DNA of 64,000 nucleotides from Polytrichum commune (taxonomy: Eukaryota; Streptophyta; Polytrichopsida; Polytrichales; Polytrichaceae): positions 18,800,144 to 18,864,143 of the forward strand of contig OX485809.1 of NCBI GenBank assembly GCA_950295325.1. The letters are read 5' to 3'. The notes beneath the pieces were generated by a model. The model was not told where the DNA came from, ran no database searches, and worked only from the letters and a program-made list of their open reading frames with translations. Below, in pieces: positions 55,098 through 64,000 of this stretch. Position 1 is the first letter of the stretch; each line of letters begins with the position of its first letter. Made by a program: the position numbers and the translations under genes.

Positions 55098-56975
55098 GGA
55101 CACTGTAATCAGAGCAGGCATAGACTACAACTTCTTTGCAGTCCCGTACTCATTACCAACTATTAAAAATTTTGATAAGAAAATTATTGCAATCCAAAAA
55201 AAATATGCGGACTACCTAAAAGTAATGCAAACATAATAACACAGCTACCGCACGAATTATTTGGACTAGAAGCCTTCTCCCTAAAAAATGCCTACCTCAG
55301 ATGCATTGGGGAACAACTCCGCAATGCACTCAATGACAAAGGGAGACTAGGAATAATATATAAAGGACTAATACAACACATACTTGTCAAAGCCAGCGGT
55401 GCATAAGACATCCCACGAATCAAACGTCAAGATTGCATCACATCACTTACAACACGTACATTATTCCTCTTGAAAAAATCAGCCGATATACACCTAAAAA
55501 GCACAGAAGAAAACTTCCAACTCCATATGACTGAACTAAAAAAAGAATGGAGATTTACAGTTATAAATGAACTCCCGCATTTAGACCCAAAACTCTCCAC
55601 CAAATTATTATACAAACTAATGGCACACAAAATTTACAGTATAAAGCAAATCACCCTCCCCAATGGTACAAAATTAATGTCACCAGAAGAATTCAAAATG
55701 TACTATCGGAACCCAACTAAACTTGACAAAAATGCACTAAACATAGCAGAACAACTCTTTTGCGAACCAAAATGTACCCTAGACTGCCCAAACTCATGCC
55801 GAAGACACCTACCACCCCGCACACTAAAAGACAAATATAAAATATATAATCACATAATAATACCAAGAACACCAAGAAACCCTGTGCCACTCCCTCAACC
55901 ACCCCAACCACAACATCCGGCCCCACCACAAAAAATAAAAAATGACCCCGTAAGATTCCCCATTAACGCAATACTAAACCACAAAACAATTACAACAAAA
56001 GACAAGTATAAAATATTTAAAAAATACAACACCTATTTATACCAATGGATAGACTCAAACCACATAACATACAATAAATGATACAACAACGTGAACTATT
56101 CCCGATAAACCTGCCAGCGCTTATACATCATAATCTAAAACTACTCACACAATACTACACAGATTATAAAAACAAACAATATCAAATTATCATACAAACA
56201 CAAACCACACCCGAACAAAATAAAGACACAAGATACATCCCACGTCCACCAATAATCCCCTACATTAAAACATCCATAATTGAATGCAACCCAGATCGAG
56301 ACATCGACACAAACAAATGCACCATTGAAACACAAAATGATAAAACCCATATATATAACGACACCAGTAAATATATCACCACTATTCCGACTACAAGAAT
56401 GAAATGGCTATGGCAACAATATAACAACAACAAATACAACATCCACAAACTAATACCTGCTATACAACCATTTGAAACAGAAATATTATGGCTATACCAA
56501 AGATACGAACACAAAAACCACAAAAAAAAATACAGTAAGAACACTACACCACACCATCCCATCCACCATTCTAGACACACTAATAACAACATTTAATATA
56601 ACACACTCATATTTTTCATCACCAATAACATGTTCAATGGAATCTACCCAATTCTACTCAACATTCGCCAGAGATAATATTTTTGGATCACTAGGGACAA
56701 CCTTCCAATACAAATGGAAAGGTATCGGATATGCACACCCAAATGACGTCGAAATAACACAACAAACAATACATTGGGCAAGGTTAGCAGCAAAACAAGA
56801 CCCATAAACTGTCACCTTCCTAGCAATCCCAGACACCAACTGGTACCAAAATCTATCACCTTACACCGGACCCTTCCCGGATGCGCACGCCATTATACAC
56901 TTTGCTGCGGACACCATTACATATGACGAACCAACAATACCACTAGAACCCAACAAAACTCGTAATGAAACACGT
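55098..56975 (+). pseudogene. LINE ORF2 region between RT and RNase H
   Basis: Open pieces (55470-56081 and 56078-56596 among others) in different frames carry the region after the RT palm. A CEPKCTLDCPNSC cysteine cluster (about 55760-55800) and a proline-rich stretch (about 55885-55930) stand out. The rest has no named domain. Interrupting stops include one at about 55404. Confidence 0.6.
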
Positions 56976-56978
56976 GCA

Positions 56979-58451
56979 ATGCACATACTATGCATTCATC
57001 ACCAAAACAACAACATTGGTACAACAAATCAAATAAACACCATAAATACAACAATAGAAAATCTGCAAATCTCACAATACCATACACACACAGCCCCACC
57101 CACACCACCAAACACAAAAGTTAACAAAAATACAAAATGGAACAAACTCACATATCCACCCTATAACAACTTACAAAACATATGGGTAGACCCCCTCCCA
57201 AATTTCGAAATTAACACCACACTAAAAATTTTACCACAATACAGCTATTACACAGATGGATCATTTCTACCACCTAAAGAAGCAGAGGACGGCCACTGGA
57301 AAAAAGAAAAATCTGGATATGGAATTTATAACCCATCTAAACCAGATGTACAAATATCCAAAAGACTGCCTGGACTACAAACATGCTTCAGAGCGGAACT
57401 AATGGCCATACATCAAACACTCTCAATAATCACCACCAAATACACAAACGAACCTGCACATATTTTTACTGACTGTGTCAACTGTATACATGTTCTAAAC
57501 ACACAACTAAAACACCCAACCCAACAAAACAACCACACAGATAAAATCATACTAGAAGAAATGCTAAAAATGCTAAAAAAACGAACACAACCAACCACAA
57601 TATACAAAGTTAAATCACACGCTAAAATTAACGGAAATGAACACGCAGACCAACTCGCAAAAGAAGGAACCAGAAAAAGAGGATACCAATTTGCAGCACA
57701 CCCACACGAATTTGCACACACCTCACCTTATTACTTCCAAAAAGACATATGGCCCGGTCGTACTAAAAGACCAGACAAAGGACCAGTTAGATGTTTAGAA
57801 GAATACATAAAGAAACATGACCGTGAAAATAACCTAGCAATACTAGCAGAAGACTTCCCCAACATCAACAAATGGACAACAAACTCCATCATAGACAACG
57901 AAATGTCCAATGACTTTTGGAATAACCCAGAAATAACAGATGCACAAAAAACAAGCATCGTAAAATTTAGAACCGGTCAATACATGGGTAATGCCAGAAA
58001 GCAACTAATTTTTGGTATACAAAGATTCCCCTCAAAAACATGCCCCATCTGCAACTCACAAGATGCAGACACTTGGCTACATGTACTTTTATTGTGCCAA
58101 CAACATCATATACACGCACTAAGAACCAAACGACACAATAAAGCGGTATGGGAACTAAGAAAATTAATATTGTCCACAAATAAATCAAGATGCTACACTC
58201 TCATGAATGTGGGCACATTCAATAATAACCCACAAGAAAACACAGTTCCTCCATGGCTATTACCATGTACATGTAATCAACAAAGATGTCACTGTAATGC
58301 CAAATTCAAACCTGATATATTTTGCATCAAAGGCCTCCCATACCAAAGCCCACCCCCTCTAAATCCCGATGACAACCTAACTATACAATTCATAGAATTC
58401 ACATACACAAATGACAGATTTTTGCCAGAAACAATTGACAAAAAACTTTAA
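56979..58451 (+). pseudogene. LINE RNase H and CCHC-like region
   Basis: A 490-codon open stretch. YTDGSF (about 57249), AELMAI (about 57393), FTDCVN (about 57463) and HAKINGNEHAD (about 57620) give the D-E-D-D residues of RNase H, which removes RNA from the RNA-DNA hybrid. Farther on, CPICNSQDADTWLHVLLLC (58041-58097) is a CCHC-like zinc motif common at LINE C-termini. The TAA at 58449-58451 is premature: the minus-strand copy at the right edge reads straight through this place. Confidence 0.85.
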
Positions 58452-58712
58452 AAATACCAACCTCTAATCAATAACATCATACAACAAGGTTGGAAAGTAG
58501 ACCCTCTCATAGTCATCACAGCTGGAGCTAGAGGAACCACACACGTCCCCTCAATGAAACAACTAGAAACAAAATTCAACATATGTGAATCGTCAATAAA
58601 ACACACATTTAAAGCAACAAATACCATTGCCATACAACATGCCGGGTCTATCCTACTACACAAAAGACGTATAGAAAACAACCAAACAATACCAACGGAC
58701 ACAGGACATTAA
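58452..58712 (+). pseudogene. LINE ORF2 C-terminal end after a premature stop
   Basis: The same frame continues for 86 codons to a TAA at 58710-58712, including GWKVDPLIVITAGARGTTH. It aligns with the C-terminus of the second copy (62680-62940, minus strand), showing that it is coding. Confidence 0.75.
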
Positions 58713-59198
58713 AAGTGGGGAGGTAGTGGTACAAACCATTGCTAGCCATTCGTGTCAAACAACTAGCTCATCTAGCTCAAGGATAGGTAGGGCCGGCTGG
58801 TTGGCACAACTTTCCTGCCATGACAAATCACTAGCAGTACCAAGCCATGTGTACCACATCACTGCTCAAACGAGTCCCACAGGTTTCAAACCCGGACCAC
58901 ATAAATGTGATACAACGCCCTACACCAACCAACCAAAGAACTCATGACTTGGCGATAATAACTAAACCAAAACATACCTTTATACTAGTCTACAACCAAC
59001 CAACAATAATCTACTAATTTCATTACCATTAATATTACTTTCCTTGGTGTTTGTTACTATAGTGTCTATCCTCGAAAGGGGAGAGTAGTATTGTCCCAAT
59101 GTCCCTTTGTCCAGTGGGCATCGGGTCATTGACATTACGAACGGACACTTCATTCACGCCGGCCCTCCTTATAGGGTCGGTGTTTCTATCTATCTATT
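58713..59198 (+). other. LINE 3' UTR and tail
   Basis: Non-coding, ending in a hairpin (59159-59180) and a short TATC-type tail (about 59184-59198). The last 150 bases match the ends of the other two LINE copies in the window. Confidence 0.8.
59159..59180 (+). promoter_or_regulatory. LINE 3' terminal hairpin
   Basis: CCGGCCCT pairs with AGGGTCGG (one G-U) around a 6-base loop. Equivalent hairpins: 1868-1889 (plus) and 62419-62439 (minus). Such 3' stem-loops are known RT recognition sites in stringent-type LINEs; that role is inferred here. Confidence 0.7.
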
Positions 59199-59213
59199 TG
59201 TGTTTAACCACCC
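59199..59213. repeat. LINE target-site duplication, 3' copy
   Basis: Exact repeat of 13840-13854. Confidence 0.9.
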
Positions 59214-60981
59214 TTGAGGTGGTTGTTTGTGGTTGAAGCTAGGTTTATGCTTGCTTCCAAAATAAAACAAAACCTAGGGTACAAACCCTCAAGGAGGGCT
59301 TAACTACTTGTCACGTGGCATGGTGTCGAACACCAAGCCACGTCTTGGTTAGTTAGCTTAAAGGCTAATTAATCACATTGCTTAGTTTATATACTAAGCA
59401 TTATGTTAGTACGCCCTCGGGGTAGTTACTCGAGTTAAAATGTTGTTTAGGAGTTACTTTTGCCTAGTGGGACCTTGCCACCTTGTGGAAGGTTCTCACC
59501 CTCTTCCCATAGGACTCTTCCCATGGGCCCTTGCCACACGAGAGGCATGGGATGTTTCACAACTTCCTCCAACATGGCACCTTGTCCAAGAAAAGTCTCC
59601 TTTTCCTTGTTTTTCTCCTTATATTGTGGGCTTCCGGGCACTAGTGCCCGGTAGTTGTGAACTACATTTATTGTGTCATGTCACTCTACTTTATTGCTAA
59701 GTAGATCCCGAAGCAAGATCCAAAGCAAGATCCGAAGCTAAAAAGTCATTGTTGCCACTCCCCATACTTCCTCTCATGTGGCAACCACTTGCTCATTTGA
59801 ACCAGTGCTATTCATCCAACTCACTACCGTTCATGCAAGTTTCCTCTCGTGTGGCTTAGGGTCGGGCTTGGAGGGGTCAAGGCACGGTGGCTCCCTCGGC
59901 TTGGCATTGAGAGTGTGTTAATAACACACATACTGTTGGTTTATTGCATGTTTTTCTAGTTACGTTTTTTGCATGATGTGTTATGTGTAATGATGTGTAT
60001 TTACACGACATACTATCTCATACAAGCATTTGTCATATAATAGTTCATCGATTCGACAAAGGATAGCTATTTTGCTTTGGAAATGCAATGGACATGCCTT
60101 GCATTCTTCCTTCTCTCCACATTTTATCACGGAATCTTAATTTCAATGTCTCCTTCTATTTTCTTTTTTGGTCGTGGTTTGTAAGTTTTCATTTCCTAAT
60201 TTTAAAGTAAAATCATAGTCTTTGGTAACAATGATCTTGAGTGTTACAATTGTCTTTGCAACCATTGGCCAATGTGTCTTCAAATCACATCAAGTTCCTT
60301 CATTAATTGGTCAATGTTAATTCCAATCCAAGAAATATTGTTTTTTTATTAATTCCTAACATTTGATTATGACTTACAAATCATGTAATAAACGTCTAGT
60401 GCCTAGATCAAACTAGAGCCTTCATCAAACTAGAGCCTTCATTGCCATGCAACAACCTGTGTCATCAACCAAAAACAGGGTAGCACAAACAAAATCATGG
60501 TTATCTTGATTATTTCATAATAACTCCAACATATGATCATTCTCAGACTAGGTATCCATTTGAGAATGGTCTATATGTAGGAGTTATTGTGAAATACCTT
60601 AAGATGCTTATTCCTTTCACAAGCATGAACACTCTTTAAGTAGATTCTTTCTTAGTCCAACACTTAGTAAATTTCTCAAGTTAACGATCCCTCTCACAGG
60701 GTAATTTTCTATCTCAACTGGACTCTTTCCTCGTAATTTATTTAATTTGAACTTGTATCTCAACTGTGTCCTAACTTCTTAAAGACCTCAATTTCTAAGT
60801 GTTAGAGCGTCCCCACTGGACACCCCAATGTACTAGGCAAAATAATTGTTTTTAATGCCCGAAAGCGTGGGTGCTGATGGTGCCGACTTTGGGTTTAGGG
60901 TTGATACCCAACAATTGGCTGGTACAAGCCTCGGGCTGGCCCATTATGTTTAGCAAACCTCATCTATTGAACAATAAATCA
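59214..60981. other. Intergenic, no supported gene
   Basis: No domain recognised. It includes an 18-bp perfect palindrome CCGGGCACTAGTGCCCGG (59634-59651) shortly after TTATATTG, and a GTGTTAATAACAC palindrome near 59914. A fragment of another LTR is possible but unproven. Confidence 0.45.
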
Positions 60982-61842
60982 TAAATTTTAGTTTCATTTT
61001 AGAATGACAAAGTCCCTTTGAATTGTAAGTGACAAAAATTATAACCTGAGTGCTAATGAGGATTTTGTAATATTTTTGACTTCCAAGTTAATTACATGCT
61101 TTATTGGCGGTTTCACTTTGAAAATGAAATCTAGTCAATTGCTTATTTACTCAATGGAAGTGAACATACATATTGGATTTGAGACCTTGAAAATGAAGTG
61201 CACTCAATATGGGATTTGTGGACAAGTAGCCTTAAAAAACCCAAGTACAATTTTTTTTGAAAATCGGGCGGGCGGGCAACAGTTTTCGGGCAGGTGTAGG
61301 AAAAATGTCGAAACCTTGCCCCTGACAGAATATTCCCCCCCCAAAAGTTCGTGGGGGGGTATTTAACGTCCTCCATCTTCAACCATGCGTTGACCCTTTC
61401 TTCATGGCTACCTTACCTGGCCGAAGCCATGCCCGGCGGGGGACGTTAAATACCCCCCCACGAACTTTTCAAGGTGTCAAATCCGGGCTGGGGCAGCCGC
61501 CTGTCCAGAAAATCTGGATTTTTTGGACCCAACCGAAAACTGCTGCCCGCCTGCCCGATTTCGAAAAAACCATTGCCCTTGCATTCTTGAAGGCCACTTA
61601 CTCACAAATCCCATATTGAGTGCACTTCACCTTCAAGGGCCAAAATCCAATATATATGTTCACTTCCATTGAGTAAATAAGCAATTGACTGGGGTTTCAT
61701 TATCAAAGTGAAACCGTCAATAAAATATGTAATTAACTTGGAAGTAAAAAATATTACAAAACCCTCACTAGCATTGAGGTTATAATTTTTGTAACTCACA
61801 ATTTGAAATTGTCTTTGTCATTCTAAAATGACACTTAAATTT
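60982..61842. repeat. 860-bp foldback element
   Basis: Two arms of about 400 bp (60982-61371 and 61441-61842) are inverted copies with scattered mismatches. The innermost 29 bp (61343-61371 and 61441-61469) are perfect and enclose a 69-base loop. The arms include a GC-rich inner part (GGGCGGGCGGGCAACAG) and AT-rich outer parts. Short frames inside (61076-61366, 61404-61619) are mirror products of the arms. Confidence 0.85.
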
Positions 61843-62390
61843 AGTGTGTTGATTTAGTATGTGTATTTTATAATATTTTAGGTAATGCCGTCTACTTTCA
61901 CAAGTATTCATACGCATTCAAATGAATCAAGTGTGATTAAATATAATTAAGTCTAATTAATCTTCATTAATCCCAAATAAATCAGAAACTATGCTTACCA
62001 AATTAAGTAAACCTAATTGATTATAAAATGTACTTACTATAATTAATTAATTATTGGAATTAATTCCAGTGAGTTAATTCTAATAAATATTTTCTGGAAT
62101 CAATTCCAGTGAGATAATTATAATAATTAATATCTGGAATTTAATTTCAGTGAATTAATTATAATAATTAATTTCTGGAATCAATTCCAGTGAATTAATT
62201 ATAATAACTAATTTCTGGAATTTAATTCCAGTGAATTAATTCTAATAATTAATTCCAGTGAAATAGTTCTAATAATTAAGTCCAATGAATTAATTCTAAT
62301 AATTGATTAATGAATGCGTATGAATACTTGTGAAAGTAGACAGCATTACCTAAAATATTATAAAATACACATACTAAATCAGCACACTAA
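61841..62390. mobile_element. 550-bp foldback/MITE with 80-bp arms
   Basis: TTAGTGTGTTGATTTAGTAT... (61841-61920) and its inverted copy (62311-62390) differ at about two positions. Between them lies an AT-rich core with a tandem repeat. It shares its left border with the right arm of the preceding foldback. No clear target duplication. Confidence 0.8.
62040..62300. repeat. About 41-bp AT-rich tandem repeat
   Basis: Six or seven degenerate units built around CTGGAATTAATTCCAGTGA followed by ATTAATTATAATAATTAAT. Each unit holds a small palindrome (CTGGAATTAATTCCAG). Confidence 0.8.
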
Positions 62391-62418
62391 AAAAAAAGAA
62401 AAAAAAAGAAGAAAAACT

Positions 62419-62439
62419 TCGGTCTCCGGAAGAGACCGA
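62419..62439 (-). promoter_or_regulatory. 3' terminal hairpin of second LINE copy
   Basis: TCGGTCTC pairs with GAGACCGA across a 5-base loop, in the same position relative to the tail as in the other copies. Confidence 0.7.
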
Positions 62440-62679
62440 TGTGAATGGAGTGTCTGTTCGATCCTCCTCCAATCCAATGCCCACAGGATAGAGGTATGGA
62501 GGTGAAGATCTACTCCTCCCTTTCGAGAGTAGACACTATAGTCACCAGTCACTAGTAACAAGAACCAAAATGGTTAGTTATTAGGGGAGGTTGTTAGTAT
62601 GATTTGGGTCGCCAGGTCTCTAGTGCATTGTTAGTGGATGGGGGGAGTGGCTTAGTTGTTTAAGGTTTTATGGCTTTAT

Positions 62680-64000
62680 CTATGGGGGATCTAGTGTTTG
62701 GGGCAGTGGTTGGTGGTTTTCTATTCTTCTTTTGTGTAGGAGGATAGCCATGGCATATTTTATAGCGATAGTATTGATGTTTTTAAAGGTATTTTTAATG
62801 GTAGGCATGGGTATTTTAAATTTATTTTCGAGTGATTTCATTGAAGGAGTGTGTGTAGTGGCTCTAGCTCCAGCGGTGATTATAATAAGGGGGTCAACTT
62901 TCCATCCTCTAGCAGCAATACTATCGATTAATGGTTTGTATTTGTTATTTTTTGCTTCGAGTGTTTCTGGGGAGAATCTATCATTACAGTATGTAAATTC
63001 GATGAATTGTATGGTGAGGTTGGGGTCCAAGTCTGTGGGGGGGTCATTTTGGTATGGTAATCCTCTAACACAGAGGATGTCAGGTCTGAATCTGGAGTTA
63101 CAATGGCATCTTTGTGTACCGCATGTGCAAGGGAGTAGCCAATTGGGAACGGTGTTTTCCTGGGGTATATTATTGAAGGTGCCCGCGTTCATGAGAATAT
63201 AACATCGGGATTTTTCAGATGAGATTAGTAGTTTCCTAATTTCCCATACTGCTTTGTTGTGTCTTTTGACGTGGAGTGAGTGTATATGTTGTTGTTTGCA
63301 TGTAAGTAGTACATGTAACCATGTATCCGGTCGTATAAGGTGCAAATGGGGCATGTAATAGAGGGATATGTTTGTCTACTGAAGAACAGTTGTTTTCGAG
63401 CATTGCCCATATAGGTTCCTATTCGGAATTTGATGAGGCATGATTTTTGTTTATCCGTGATTTCCGGGTTTTCCCAAAATTTGTTAGAAAGTTCTTTATC
63501 TATATCTGCATTTCCTGTCCACTTGTAAGTGTTGGGGGTTTGTGTGGCCATGTTTTCCAAGTTGTTTTCCCTATCGTATTTAATAATTTATTTTTCTAGG
63601 AATCCGACGGGGCCTTTATCAGGAACGTCCGTCATTGAGGCCCATACGTCTTTTTGGTAGTAGTATGGGGTGGCATGGGCATGCTCATATGGGTGAATGG
63701 CAATTCTGTGCTCTAGTTCTAGCCCTTCTTTTGCCAATTTGTCTGCTTGTTCATTGCTGTCAATGTTGACGTGTGCTCTAACTTTGTATAGTGTGATTGG
63801 TTGTGTCCGGTTTTGAAATAGTTGTACCATGGTGGCGAGGGTAATTTGGTCGGGGTGGCTATTGTGAAGTGTGGGGTGTTTAATTTGTGTGTTGAGTAAG
63901 TATAATACGTTGAGACTATCGGTAAATATGTATGCGGGTTCGTTTGGATATAGTGTATTAATGGTTGTTAGTGTTTCATGTATTGCTATCATTTCTGCTC
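62680..64000 (-). pseudogene. LINE ORF2 C-terminal part (RNase H onward), broken
   Basis: Read leftward from the edge: MIAIHETL and FTDSLNVLYLL (RNase H Glu and Asp), VRAHVNIDSNEQADKLAKEG (His and last Asp), then a TAA in FLEK*IIKYDREN (about 63588), where the first copy has sense codons. A frameshift follows near 63340, between CPICTLYD and RPDTWLHVLLTC. The final frame (62680-63354) runs to the natural C-terminus with GWKVDPLIIITAGARATTH. It is therefore less decayed than the large copy but also dead. Confidence 0.85.

Larger units (their letters stand above)
13855..59198 (+). mobile_element. Full-length LINE split by four LTR insertions
   Basis: Between the two 15-bp duplications lies one non-LTR retrotransposon with 5' UTR (13855-about 14310), ORF1 with an RRM, ORF2 with 2A-like motif, APE endonuclease, reverse transcriptase and RNase H, and a 3' UTR ending in a hairpin and a TATC-type tail. 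Removing the four insertions and one copy of each 5-bp duplication (34000 bp) leaves 11344 bp, long for a LINE. Coding parts continue across each insertion point in the expected domain order. Frameshifts and stops show that it is inactive. The domain set (APE, RT, RNase H) recalls the I-like groups and RNase H-bearing plant L1; I do not assign a clade. Confidence 0.9.
62391..64000 (-). mobile_element. Second LINE copy, 3' part, continues past the right edge
   Basis: The minus strand carries RNase H, the CCHC-like region, the ORF2 C-terminus, the 3' UTR and the terminal hairpin of the same family, with a pyrimidine-rich tail (CTTCTTTTTTTCTTTTTTTT) at 62391-62415. It abuts the arm of the foldback element. 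Confidence 0.9.

Noticed and set aside
61076..61619. Two small ORFs within the 860-bp foldback
   Set aside because: They are mirror images produced by the inverted arms and share no protein feature.

Overview
The window reads as nuclear DNA of a land plant with a repeat-rich genome. The evidence is Ty3/gypsy LTR retrotransposons of plant type without a chromodomain, a CACTA-like element with a 3-bp target duplication, small MITE-like elements, and a SWIM zinc-finger fragment. No complete host gene could be recognised, and the species cannot be named from the sequence; a seed-free plant or gymnosperm is only a guess. Some apparent reading frames begin at TTG rather than ATG, so those starts are not real initiation sites.

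Left flank (1-13839). An unidentified ORF runs off the left edge on the minus strand. It is followed by a SWIM-domain fragment, a 5'-truncated LINE 3' end (about 1560-1912), an open but unrecognised stretch (about 2220-3360), a CACTA-like non-autonomous element with GGG target duplications (4064-5350), two MITE-like elements (8019-8331 and 11044-11563), a 54-bp tandem repeat (8381-8545) and a near-perfect 183-bp inverted repeat (9839-10307). The remainder is AT-rich intergenic DNA.

Central block (13855-59198). This is one LINE flanked by a 15-bp target duplication (TGTGTTTAACCACCC at 13840-13854 and 59199-59213). Its ORF2 was later split by four LTR insertions, each with its own 5-bp duplication: a solo LTR in minus orientation (18617-20150, CCCCG); a complete 10.7-kb gypsy element here called gypsy-1 (20386-31113, CACTC); a 20.15-kb gypsy element on the minus strand here called gypsy-2 (31918-52067, TATAC); and a solo LTR in plus orientation (53525-55092, ATGGT). 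Removing the insertions and one copy of each duplication leaves an 11344-bp LINE. It carries an RRM-type ORF1, a low-complexity N-terminus with a 2A-like DIETNPGP motif, an APE endonuclease, a reverse transcriptase with YADD, an RNase H, a CCHC-like tail and a 3' terminal hairpin. It is dead, with frameshifts and stops.

Gypsy-1 has LTRs in which I saw no difference and one uninterrupted 2079-codon gag-pol. Gypsy-2 has LTRs differing at about two positions and is much larger. It carries an extra ORF before gag, a 992-codon coiled-coil ORF after pol, and eight consecutive HHCC zinc-binding modules where an integrase normally has one. That array is the most unusual object in the window. Gypsy-2 pol also has a frame break between RT and RNase H.

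Right flank (59214-64000). Intergenic DNA is followed by an 860-bp foldback, an abutting 550-bp foldback with 80-bp arms and a 41-bp internal repeat, and the 3' part of a second LINE copy on the minus strand that runs off the right edge. The three LINE 3' ends in the window share a terminal hairpin with compensatory changes.
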